Origin: Pestalotiopsis fici W106-1
Lineage: Eukaryota > Ascomycota > Sordariomycetes > Amphisphaeriales > Sporocadaceae
Direction: 5' to 3'
Assembly: GCF_000516985.1 (NCBI RefSeq)
Contig: NW_006917093.1
Coordinates: 1,922,001-1,986,000, forward strand
Length of the DNA stretch: 64,000 nucleotides
Position numbers and translations under genes: made by a program
Notes under the pieces: model-generated
Databases searched by the model: none
What the model was told of the DNA's origin: nothing
The model's input: only the letters and a program-made list of their open reading frames with translations
In this document: piece after piece, positions 40,722 through 50,323 of the stretch
How the letters are laid out: each line of letters starts with the position of its first letter
Numbering within the stretch: the stretch's first letter is position 1

Positions 40722-40770
40722 GGTCTACTCGAATCCACTTTAACTAGATTCGTACGGCCTCCCCCAATTC

Positions 40771-41807
40771 CGTCATATTTTCGAGATGTTAACAGGCCCG
40801 TTGTAGGAGGTGACTGCCTTGACGCGACCGTCATCTCTTTCCAACCCACGGAATGTTCAACTTCAGGAACGTGGTGTCAGGTTAATTCCATTCGACCTGA
40901 CTGCATCAGAGGATGAACTCGCCAAGCATCTCCTAGGAATGGACGTTTTGATCTCGACGCTCAATCCATCGTCATTTGCGGCCCAGATTCCTCTTGCGAA
41001 TGCGGCAAAGATCGCTGGAGTAAAACGCTTCGTCCCTTGCTCATTTGCGACTATTGCGCCACCGAGAGGTGTAATGGTCTTGCGAGATATGGTACAGTTG
41101 CGGTAATGTATCTTGTTGAGAGAATAATATTATACTAAGACTTCACTATAGAAGGAAGACGTTTTCGATCATGTGAAAAAGATTCGCGTCCCATATACGA
41201 TCATTGATGTGGGTTGGTGGTTTCAACTATCCATCCCCGGTCTTCCATCTGGTCGTGGCCAATATGCGACTATCATGGCGGCGAACACGGTTGCTAAAGA
41301 TGGCGATCTTCCTTCGGCGTTGACTGACTCGCGTGATATTGGCCGTTGGGTCGCTCGCATTATCGCGGATGAAAAGACCTTGAACAAGCAAGTCTTTGCC
41401 TACAATGAGGTCATGTCTCCAAACCAGGTGCGAGATCTATTCGAGAGGCTGAGTGGAGAGAAGATTGAATATCATTCCGTGAGTTTGAATAAATCGTGCG
41501 GTGACTATCACACTGACTGAAAACTTGGGCATAGATTTCTGAAGATTCAATTTTGGAGACTATCGATCGAGTGAAATCGTCAAAACAACCCCAAGATGTC
41601 AACAAGTTGTACAGTATGCAGTATCTGTACTCGATTGGCATTCGGGGAGACAATACTCCAGAGTATGCCCAGTATCTTGGGTATTTGGATGCTAACCAAC
41701 TGTATCCGGATGTCAAGAAGAATTCCTTGCAATCATTCCTCCAGGAAGTGCTAGACGGCAAAGCAGTGTCCGCTTATGCGCATAAGTTTGCCGCTGCCAA
41801 GAATTGA
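40771..41807 (+). pseudogene. NmrA-like oxidoreductase, main 3' portion
   Basis: It resumes in frame with CGT CAT ATT (Arg-His-Ile, matching the residues expected after GETG) and then meets TAG at 40804, followed by EVTALTRPSS, a hallmark of the family. Exons 40771-41091, 41152-41478 and 41535-41807; introns 60 and 56 nt. Conserved segments: IPLANAAKIAGVKRFVPC, APPRGVMVLRD, PYTIIDVGWWFQLS, LNKQVFAYNEV and SGEKIEYHS. With the 13 codons at 5633 the ancestral protein is ~319 residues, the usual length. These are NAD(P)-binding, isoflavone-reductase-like proteins (redox enzymes or redox sensors). TAG fits CAG changed at CpA. Read instead as a splice acceptor (TTGTAG), it would leave the frame before it as intron. 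Either way the gene is broken by the 35-kb insertion; after the insertion the body is otherwise intact. Confidence 0.88.
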
Positions 41808-42063
41808 ACAGAATCTCTTCAGTCCAGCTTGTTCTTCTCAAATCTGTCGCGCCCCAAGCGATCGTTAAGTGTCTTGTATATTTGAGATAGCTACCAATGT
41901 CGTTGGAGTTGAAAAGCCTCCTCCCAGCTTATCGCATTTGTCACTCTGGTCTTAGGCCTATTTCTGTATCTCTCTCTGTCATGCATTGAGGAAACATGCA
42001 CATTGAGAAATCGTGTTTCACGCAATAACTACTGCAGCTTATTATTGAAAGATGTGCTTGGCG

Positions 42064-43593
42064 TCACACAGGACTCCAACGATTGTTACCAATCCACTCA
42101 GGCCTCCGGTCAGAATCGTGATCTCGAGTGCTAGTCGTCTGCTCTATAGTATGTTTAACGGAAATACCTGACGGATCTGTGTTGTTCGGCACCATAGGAG
42201 AACTCCGATCCAAATTTTCGCCCATAATGACCTCCTCACTTTCATTTACAGTGGCTATGGTGGTGGTATCATATGGATCGCCAAGCTTCCAGAATGGCGG
42301 GCGTGATCGTTTCGCGCCAATCGTTTGGAGTGTTACTTCGTTGCCGTTCGATTCCCCATTGCTTGGTTTGTTCTGGTACGAGGAGCTGCGAGGATTACTG
42401 CCCCAAAAACGTGTCGTGAAAAAGGGTCGAATCATTGTTGCTTGGCCGATCATGATTGCAACAATGTCTTCGCGGCATGACCAAATGGCCGCTTCCTCAC
42501 CTTTGTGTTCCTGCAAAAGTCAGCGTTGTTGAATAGAAGATGCGTTACGCATACGAGAGTCAATACTTACTTCTACCACAAAGTGTACTCGCAATATAGC
42601 AGCCACCATGGTAAATATGCCCGCACCAAAGAGGATAGTTAAACCTACTTTCCTGGTCGGAGATACCTTGAGGGGAATAATGATCTGGATTCCAAATTAG
42701 AGCAGACAATGAGTACACATGGAAGAAAATCATACCGGTATTGGTATTAACAAAATACAAAAATCCGTGACGAGGTTGACAACCAGGATTGTGATCAAAA
42801 AGAGACTACTCTGAGGAAAACAATATGCTTAACTCCAAGTTAATGGCTATCAAAGGACTTATGGAGCAGTGGTGCAACTTACCGCCAGGGTCCGGATAAA
42901 TTTGCCACAAGTGGTTGAACGGGCGGCATGCTGTGGCTAGCAATACCCACATGGCAATTGCACTGGTGCCGACAATTATCATGGCTGGGAGAATGGATTT
43001 TCTAACCCATAGATGGCCAACAATGCGCTGATAGAGGAATAACATGTTCATCTTTAGCGTCCAGATGAGCCCAATATACGTGAACCAACCGATCTAGAGA
43101 ATGCAGAATTGTCAGTTGGTATCTAGTTGCCGACTCGTACTTCATATAAGTGATTTTCCACAGACGCTACTCTATTGTAGCATTCAAATTGGACTTCTAG
43201 CAGTGGGCAAGCACTTACGAGGAACCATTTTGTCCCGAGCTGCCTCTGGGCTGCTTCGTCCGGAGAATCTTGTACCAGAGACAACCGATCCGATTCTGTC
43301 CCAAGATAAGACGTGTCGCCAGTGGCTCCGACGATATGCGCAGCCACGGTCATAATCGTATAACAAATCTGGACCGTATGAGCTCGAATGACATAGTTTC
43401 CCTGCGATACTTTGCTCACCCATCCAAACCATACCAAGTAGTCATCGGCATGGTAACCTGCCAAACCTACCAAACGAGTTCGACTATATACGCGAAGTAC
43501 AATAGCCAGGCTCCCAAATGCATACAACGTCCATGTCTCGGTAACGGCAGCTTGGACCTTGGCCAGATTTGCTGCGCTGACTTCTGTGCCCAT
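42064..43593 (-). CDS. fungal rhodopsin-domain integral membrane protein
   Basis: Exons by eye: 43593-43420, 43368-43219, 43093 to about 42890, about 42808-42736, 42684-42571, 42510-42064. It matches the seven-helix fungal rhodopsin-domain (PTH11/SAT4-like) family. Visible markers: a first helix ending in RVYSRTRLVG, then HADDYLVW, IGWFTYIGLIWTLKMNMLFLYQR, ACRPFNHLWQIYPDPG, LFLITILVVNLVTDFCILLIPIP and VGLTILFGAGIFTMVAAILRV. The hydrophilic cytoplasmic C-tail is Ser/Asn-rich. The junction between exons 3 and 4 is unresolved: the obvious donor GTAAGT at 42890 does not keep frame with the CTCAG acceptor, while the acceptor two bases on keeps frame only with a weak donor (GTTGCA). It may carry a frameshift. 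Function is unknown; relatives act as membrane sensors or sit in metabolite clusters. Confidence 0.78.
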
Positions 43594-44769
43594 ATTTCCC
43601 GAGTCACAGCTGAGGAAGTTCGCGCAGATAGAGAGGATCAGGAGATAGACATTGAGATGATGAAGAGGAACTACAATGCCTCTATTTAAAGGTACAACTG
43701 AGCACTCGATTTCTCCCCGAGAATCCGTGATACTTGCGATGACCTTTTAAGCGACTAATGATTTTCAATGGATACAATGCTTTGCAGTGAAACTCTGAAT
43801 AGGCCCAAGTATCGGTTGCAAGTCTCAGATTGGCTGGGTCGATATCCCCGGGCAATGTCGATCTTGAGTTTTATGCCAGGATTTCTATCACTACTAAATT
43901 ATACTGTGTAAACAAATTGGCTTGTCATTTTTTTGCTTTAAGGAACCACGAATTAATTTCTTATCCCTCTGAACCTAGGTAGATGGAACCAATAAGTTCA
44001 GGGTTTGTTGGTGTTAACTCACAATTACCCACCTGCGAGTTGCGGTCATCACTTTGAATCTCCAGGGGCAGACCGCAATTCGATACAAGGATTGGCAACG
44101 TATGTATTGAAAAGACTCAATTTATCGTTCAAAGGGATGAAGCATTTTGAGAGGGAAGTTGCCGAGATTGCGCATGTGGTCGCACCCGAGTCCTTGGCCA
44201 TCTTGTCTCTGATGGTATGTATGCGTCCCTTCCTTCCCCGGCTCTGTGTAACGAGAATCACCGGAAAAACGAAATGGGCTTATCCGTAACCGAACCCCCT
44301 CAGAGAAATCCTGGTCAGTGTTCGCATGTGTTTGCTACGTATCATGCAGGCAGCGGGTGGGAGCAAACAGATGAAAAAGCAAACAAATAAAAAACGCAAT
44401 AGCCGGGATCCGGTGGGTCTCCATCGACGACTGTGTCTTCATCGGGTTGCCAATGCATATACTTAAACGGGGACAACCCGAGCCCAGTGGCTTATAGCAC
44501 GGCCCGCTGTGCAGTGAGGCCACTGAATGGAGGGGAACAATTGCTCTGGTCCAATGGCGTTCGAATCTGCATGGTGGTCATTGTTGATTCATTTTTCTTT
44601 CGATGCATATATAGATTGAGAGAACACGTGTTTGTATTTGCACAATAGTGAGAGAAAGTGAATGAATACTTGTCTTCTCCCGCCAAAAAGGGGTTTACAC
44701 TATAGAGAATATTACCCAAACCACGATCTTCCTTCCCAGTCCTTTAGCACTCTCACGTCATCGTCCAAC
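43594..44769. promoter_or_regulatory. divergent intergenic region with TATA element
   Basis: 1.2 kb between the rhodopsin-domain gene (-) and the monooxygenase (+). A CATATATAG element lies at 44606-44614, about 155 bp before the chosen monooxygenase ATG, and is the best TATA candidate. Another in-frame ATG at 44662 would add 36 unusual residues and is less likely. Small open frames at 44005-44289 show no recognisable product; I see no other gene. Confidence 0.4.
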
Positions 44770-46444
44770 ATGCAGTCCCCCAACTCAAACTCTTATGATG
44801 TCATCATCGTTGGCGCTGGGTTTGGTGGCTGTTACCAACTGAAGCACTTTCGCGATGAGGGATACAAAGTCAAACTCCTCGAGGCCGGCACTGGGTACGG
44901 TGGAGTCTGGCACTGGAACGCGTATCCAGGCGCTCGTGTAGACACCACCATTCCTCATTACGAGTTCAGTGACCCCAAGCTCTGGGAGGAGTGGTCGTGG
45001 AAGCAGCGATTTCCCGACCACACTGAGCTTCGGGCATATTTTGACTTTGTGGCCGACAAGTGGGATCTTCGCAAAGATACCCAGTTCAACTCTTTTGTTG
45101 AGTCTGCAACTTGGAATGACGGCGATGCCACTTGGACGGTCAAAACTCGAGAAGGGGACATTTTTCAATCCAAGCACATGTCCTTGAATACCGGATTTGC
45201 AGCAAAACGGTACATTCCTGATTGGAAAGGAACCGGGTCCTTCAAGGGAATATATATTCATCCCTCATACTGGCCGCACGCCGGTCTCGGCACTGATCTT
45301 CACGGCAAGAAGATAGCCGTCATAGGCACGGGCTCCACGGGCGTGCAGCTGGCGACAGAATTAGCTGCCATCGCCGGGCACTTGACCGTCTTCCAAAGGA
45401 CGATCAATACATGCATGCCCATGGGGCAAGTTGATTTTGAGAATGGCGACCAAGTCTTCCCGCGGGAGGACTACCCTGAATTCTTCAAACATCGTGCTTC
45501 TAGCTTTGGCGGGTTCAATTTCGACTTTCTGGGCCGTGGTACTTTTGATGATGATGCCGAAAAGCGCCGACAGACCTATGAGAAATTATGGGCGGAAGGT
45601 GACTTTAAGTTTTGGTTGGCCACCTACTACGATATGTTGTTTAGTAAAGATGCCAATAGGGAAGCGTACAACTTTTGGCGCGACAAGACCAGGGCGAGGA
45701 TCAATGATGAGCGTGTGAAGAACCTCCTCGCTCCCATGGAACAACCCTACTCATTCGGGTGCAAGCGCATTTCGCTAGAGGATGGCTATTTTGAAATATT
45801 CAACCAGCCGAATGTCAGCTTGGTGGATGTCAACGCGACGCCCATTCAAGAAGTGACCGAAAACGGCATCAAGACTTCGGACGACAAGGAGCATGAATTC
45901 GACATCATTATCTGCGCTACTGGATATGATGCATGCACTGGTGGCCTGCGCCAAATGGACATTCGTGGAGTGGATGGCCGTACACTCCGCGATCACTGGA
46001 GTACAGGTGCCTACACCTATCTAGGCATGACAGTGTCCGGGTTCCCCAACATGTACATGACATACGCGCCCCAAGGACCTACGGCGCTCTGCAACGGGCC
46101 GACTTGCGCGGAGCTCCAGGGACAATGGATCATTGACGCCGTCAAATACATGAGGGAGAAGGGGCTGGAGAAGATGGTGGCCAACGCCAAGAGCGAGCGG
46201 GAATGGAGGGACAATGTGATCAAGATTGCAAACGCAAGTCTGCTTCCTTCTACAAAGTCTTGGTAAGTTTCTCATTATGCGTCTCTGCTGAAACCAACTG
46301 ACTCCAAGTTTGTACAGGTATATGGGCGACAACATCCCAGGAAAACCGAGGGAGCCATTGATCTATCTGGGAGGTGTGTCCAACTATTACAAGACTGTCA
46401 ATGAAGTCGCAGCTGGGGGATACAGAGGGTACAGCTTTGAATAA
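44770..46444 (+). CDS. Baeyer-Villiger-type FAD monooxygenase
   Basis: Exons 44770-46262 and 46318-46444 (intron 55 nt, splitting the Trp codon TG|G) give 539 residues, the normal length. The FAD Rossmann motif is GAGFGG at 15-20. The Baeyer-Villiger fingerprint FKGIYIHPSYWP (F-x-G-x3-H-x3-W-P) is near 158-169. A second NADPH Rossmann motif follows (VIGTGSTGVQ). The C-terminus YRGYSFE lies in exon 2, which confirms the splice. The enzyme should insert one oxygen beside a ketone to form an ester or lactone using NADPH and O2; it is soluble and cytosolic, with no signal peptide. It is convergent with an alpha/beta hydrolase 270 bp away that could cleave the product. The substrate cannot be inferred. 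Confidence 0.94.
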
Positions 46445-46714
46445 GCTCGGTTCAAACTTTGAAGCGCTGTGTTGGCGCTCAATTTGTCCCAAAGATGCCT
46501 CAAACATCTTACAACACCATGAACTAGATCCTTTCCTTGCCTCTAGAGTCAATTGAGGCGTCTTGAGGTGCTCCTGGCGTGGTGTCAATGGCGTCTTACT
46601 GCTGAGGTTATACTAGCGAGCAGGTTGAAATGTGAATAAAGTTTCGGAATATTCTTATTTTCACTATACCGATACCAATCCAAAATAAAGTCCAAAAACA
46701 TTGGCGCAGTCAAC

Positions 46715-47990
46715 TCACAGCCCTTCAAAGACGCTGACAATAAAGTCAAAAGACTTTGCATAAGCCTTCAGACCATCTTCGAGTAAGCTGATTGACCCAT
46801 TAGGCTTAAACTCCACGAGTCCGTGGCCTGCCCCCTCAACCAGAAGCAAGTCCGTCTTGATTCCGAGTTCCCGGAGCTTCTCATAATGTCGCACACTCTC
46901 AATGTCCGGCACCACTTCATCCGCGGTTCCATGAACCAGCACGGACGGCGGGTAATCCTTTTCAATGCAAAGCTGAAGGAATCCAGGCCGGAGGTCATCG
47001 GGCAAAAGGGCCTCTCTCTCGGCATAGTTGACAGCCCGCAGCTTCTCCGCCAGACCGGCCCGTCCAAAGATGCCGTCGAGCATCGTGCCGTCCAGCTCCC
47101 AGCGCACCGTCAGCGCGAACCTCTCCGTGATGGGCGCCGCCCGGTCCGGGGGCGCAGCATCGCAGCTGACCACGGTCCGGTCGGCGAGCAGCACCGGGAC
47201 CCTGGTGAGTCGAAATGTGTTAGCTTCTCAATTTTTTTCATGGTCGTGTAGAAATTTCCAGCAAGTGCTCAAGCTACAGGAAAATAGGTGTTTCCCGAGA
47301 CAGAATTACGGGACCGGGAAATCTCAACCATGTCTAAGACTCTTCTAAGAAAACATAAAAAAGTTTTAAGAACAACACAGATTTTGACTACTTACTTGCT
47401 CAGGTCGACCATGCCGGCTAAACCCGTCGGCGGCCGGGGGTTGGTCCAGTGGTCCAGGAGCAGGTCGCCGCCCAGCCCGTAGGCAGTCATGAGAACGGCC
47501 GGTTTAGGTCGGGCATAGACGCACGCCGCGCGGGCCTGGTACGCCCCCGCCGAGGACCCGGCCACGGCGATGCGGCGAGCATCGACGCTGACACCATCGG
47601 GCAGGGTTGCCGCAAAAGTTTCCCCGGTGAGGAATGAGAAGAGAGCTTTGGCGTCCTCGATCTGGTCCAGAGCTGTGCAGGGATGGCAGAGGCGGTAGTC
47701 TGGAGAGACGAATATGTAGCCTTTCTTCTGGCACGGGCCTACGTGGATATCATCAAACGCTGTTCTTCTCTGAGAATGAAGAATAATCGGGTATACTTAC
47801 CATAAAGCCAGTGAGGAAAGTCATCACGGCGCGAGCCAGCCGTCATACCACCTCCGTGCCAATGTATCACAAGAGGAAGTGGGCCCCTGGCACCCGGAGG
47901 AAGATAGTAGTCGAACTTGACATTGTGGTCACCAATGGTGTGATAAACCAGTGTCTGGGCTCCTTCGGGGAGCATATTTGGGGGCGGCAT
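46715..47990 (-). CDS. HSL-type alpha/beta hydrolase (esterase/lipase)
   Basis: Exons 47990-47801, 47759-47396, 47201-46715 (introns 41 and 194 nt) join to 346 residues. The HWHGGGM oxyanion-hole motif is at 43-49. The nucleophile elbow is GSSAG, 131-135 (Ser133). The likely acid is in HGTADEVVPD (Asp279) and the His in GAGHGLVEF (His311), a complete triad. No signal peptide, so it is probably cytosolic. The start is uncertain: an ATG 36 bp upstream (48026) adds 12 residues that look like intron or UTR (it ends CTCAAACAG). The second intron is long for this region. It is tail-to-tail with the Baeyer-Villiger monooxygenase; an ester hydrolase beside a ketone-to-ester enzyme suggests successive steps (inference). 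Confidence 0.88.
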
Positions 47991-48359
47991 CCTGTTTGAG
48001 TCAACTACAGAATCTTCTCTATTCAATCAAGGCGAAAACACAAGTCTACAATTCATGAGCCATCATCTTTCTGCGTGAGCAAGAAATCAAGGTTTCTTCG
48101 GATTAAGCGCCTACCAAGTGGGTTCCCCGGAGCCGCGATCATCTACCGATCGGCTATTGAGTTATATCCGAGCTAGTCAAACTGTAAGGAACGACAAATA
48201 CATGGTGCTGTTTCTCATGGAGTTTTTGTTCAAGGGAGCTTGTTGATTCTCGGCAAGGTCTAATTACAGCAAGCTCTGGGCAACTATGTAATTGTATCGC
48301 TCATGCTAAAACAACTGAATTTGAAGACCATAGTGGCAACTGCCCGATCCGGGTCTCGC
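47991..48359. other. intergenic, no feature seen
   Basis: 369 bp between two minus-strand genes: the promoter of the hydrolase and the 3' region of the molybdopterin-domain gene. I see no repeat or RNA gene. Confidence 0.4.
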
Positions 48360-49703
48360 TTACAAAGGGACTTGCTCCGGCTGATCATCCTCGCCCTCAA
48401 TGTGAACACGCTTGCCCTTGATATTCTGCTCAACCTCTGGTATCAGGCTCTCAAGATACTCCTTGTCTTTGCCGACCAAGGTCACCGAGTTGTTCTGCTT
48501 GCCCCAGCGCGGATAGCTGCCGACTTTGACGCCCTTGGGCGCAACCTTGGCTGCCAGTTCTGTCAAGTAGCCCGCAACTGCGCTCTCGGCCATGGGCGTG
48601 GAGAAGATGATTCTCGTGGTACCCTTGCCTTCGGGATCGACGAGACGCTTGACTAAAGATGGTTTGAGGCCATCCAAGAGACTCTCGACTGTCAAGGTGA
48701 GTCAGTATGCTGCCTGGAGAAGTTCAGTGATGAAGAGGGTTTGGTGACTCACAAAGCCTGGGTACTCCGGGAAGAATGTGGATATTTCCGTTCACAATCG
48801 AGACGGGAACCCAGAGCTCCTCGCGCGGAAAGACGGCCTGCTTGGAGAGATCGCGCGACTCGTCAATCGGTAACTCCACCATTCGCAGGCGTGCAGTTTT
48901 GGCGGGCGAGTCTACATCCCAGCTGAAGTTGGGCTCAGACTTGCGCGGCTTGCTCATCTTGACCATGCGCTTGTAGGCGTCGTCGTGCAAGATGAGTTTG
49001 AGACCAAAAGCTTTGGCAATGGACTGGTACGTAATGTCATCGTGCCTGCAAAAGTGTAAGTGCGAGTGACTAAGAAACACGAATAGCCTTACGTTGGTCC
49101 TATTCCGCCGCTGAACAAGTGTTAGAAGTGCTTCGTTCTTAAAAAGTGTGCTTTATGAGGTGACGTACCTGGTAACCACGAAATCATAGCGATCGCTCAT
49201 TCTGCGTACAGCTTCGATGATCTCATCTTCGTCGTCTTCTATCACCTCGACTCGTTTCAGATTCTACTGCGTGTCAGTGGTGTTTGGGTTTTTGAACGTA
49301 GACCAGGAAAAGTTGTACAATGCCCAGTTGAAAGCACCATTTTGCAAAGTATGCAGAGTTTGTCTAAGGAAAATGTCAGACGATACATGATTTCTGCAAA
49401 GTCTCCTGCTCAATGGATTGTCCCTACATCGACCGTCTGTGTTGTGTGTTAGTAGTTGCTCATGCTTTTGTCGGAAGCCGCAAGAGGCTAAGCATTCGGA
49501 TCACGCACCTTGCCGCCCAAAACTTCATCACCAATGATGAGACATGCCGCTGTATGAATTGTTCGCGACTGGCGCTCGTCCGGCGTAGCCATGACTCTGG
49601 ATGCTATTGTACCACTTGAAGCTGCAGAAAAGGCAGAGTTATGCACGAAGTTGGGCCGAGGTCTGGCGAGGTGTCGTGCGACTTGAGTGATGCGCGAGAT
49701 CAT
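48360..49703 (-). CDS. molybdopterin-binding (MoCF-like) domain protein with micro-exon
   Basis: Seven coding exons: 49703-49509, 49436-49428 (9 nt), 49363-49319, 49263-49169, 49110-49093 (18 nt), 49045-48753, 48688-48360. Introns are 47-72 nt; the phases join to 327 residues. The protein reads CLIIGDEVLGGK|TVD|TNSAYFAKWCF, then LKRVEVI, TSGGIGPTHDDITY and VVNGNIHILPGVPRLFESLLDGLKP, the hallmarks of the eukaryotic MoCF-like/CinA-type domain protein related to the N-terminal part of FAD synthase. The 9-nt exon ACGGTCGAT supplies exactly the Thr-Val-Asp that the family has between GGK and TNS, and a CTAAC branch point precedes it. The N-terminal ~45 residues are Arg/Ser-rich and could be a mitochondrial presequence. 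The C-terminal half corresponds to the second subdomain; no PAPS-reductase-type FAD synthase domain is attached. Exact function unsettled in fungi. Divergent from GMF. Confidence 0.9.
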
Positions 49704-50323
49704 AAGTTCAACTGGGTCAAGTACGGAAAGTGGAAAAAGAGAGACGGAATCGGGACTGATGAGATGCCTGATGACTTAATACGTTTGTGGATTAGAAATC
49801 TTCTAATGAGCCTCAATTCTAGGCAAGGAAGGAGGGAAGACACTAATTAGGCAGCAGAAACTAAAGATACAAAGAAAGACTCAATGCTTCTCTCTTTCTC
49901 TCTCATCGAACTACTACTTGGGTAAACACATCAAAGTGATGATGTCGGTTCCCACCCGTGCCCATGTAGGTAGGTACCACTGTACTTACAGGCAGATCAG
50001 ACCCCCATTTGCCGGAGGTGGAGAATTGAGGGCTCCGCGTTAGGAGCTCCCGTCGAGTTCCAGGTCAGGTCCCGCGTCTCCATGGAGGGGTTAATCGATT
50101 CACCAGGTCGGTCCCAAGTGTGATCTAATGCAGAAAGGGATCAGTTCTTGTGAGCAAACAGCCTTTCGTCATTGTACACTACATTTATACTCATACACTC
50201 CTAGGTACCTGGTTCATATATCCCCTACTAGATATTGCTATTACTCAAGCTTGGCACATCAAGCATCTACCATCTGCCTAAACCTTTACTCCCCCGCTCG
50301 AAACCACTGGTTTAGCTATCGTC
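49704..50323. promoter_or_regulatory. bidirectional promoter region
   Basis: 620 bp between the start codons of the molybdopterin-domain gene (-) and GMF (+). It contains a pyrimidine tract near 49889 (TTCTCTCTTTCTCTCTC). I see no clear TATA box, as is common for housekeeping genes. No additional gene. Confidence 0.4.

Larger units (their letters stand above)
5672..40770. mobile_element. ~35.1-kb AT-rich, RIP-degraded insertion
   Basis: The block begins and ends inside one codon boundary of the NmrA-like gene. Inside it TpA is very frequent, TpG and (outside GCA) CpA are scarce and CpG is kept, which is the RIP signature and not CpG decay. ATG is rare and no intact gene exists. The outermost ~40 bp (left) and ~150 bp (right) keep normal composition. 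A 5-bp inverted match GGAAT/ATTCC lies at the two junctions (5669 and 40767); I find no longer terminal repeat, no LTR pair and no target duplication. Eroded reading frames and coding-type minisatellites (listed separately) lie on both strands, so it carried several genes. In the stretches between those entries (chiefly 6412-13570, 13691-16249, 17321-18618, 23256-25419, 30217-32939, 34601-37259, 38231-40349) I recognise nothing beyond RIP-type AT-rich DNA. Alternatives: nested transposons, or an AT isochore/centromere core. Confidence 0.75.

Noticed and set aside
5672..40770. CRISPR-like arrays (13571, 20218, 26553, 33512)
   Set aside because: Units are head-to-tail tandem repeats without spacers, and the context is eukaryotic.
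5672..40770. LTR retrotransposon explanation
   Set aside because: I looked for matching direct repeats at the two edges and for integrase or reverse-transcriptase motifs (YxDD and similar) and found none by eye. Degraded nested copies remain possible.
5672..40770. Regional centromere
   Set aside because: Not excluded, but the clean split of one exon and gene-bearing relics point to transposition; CENP-A mapping would decide.
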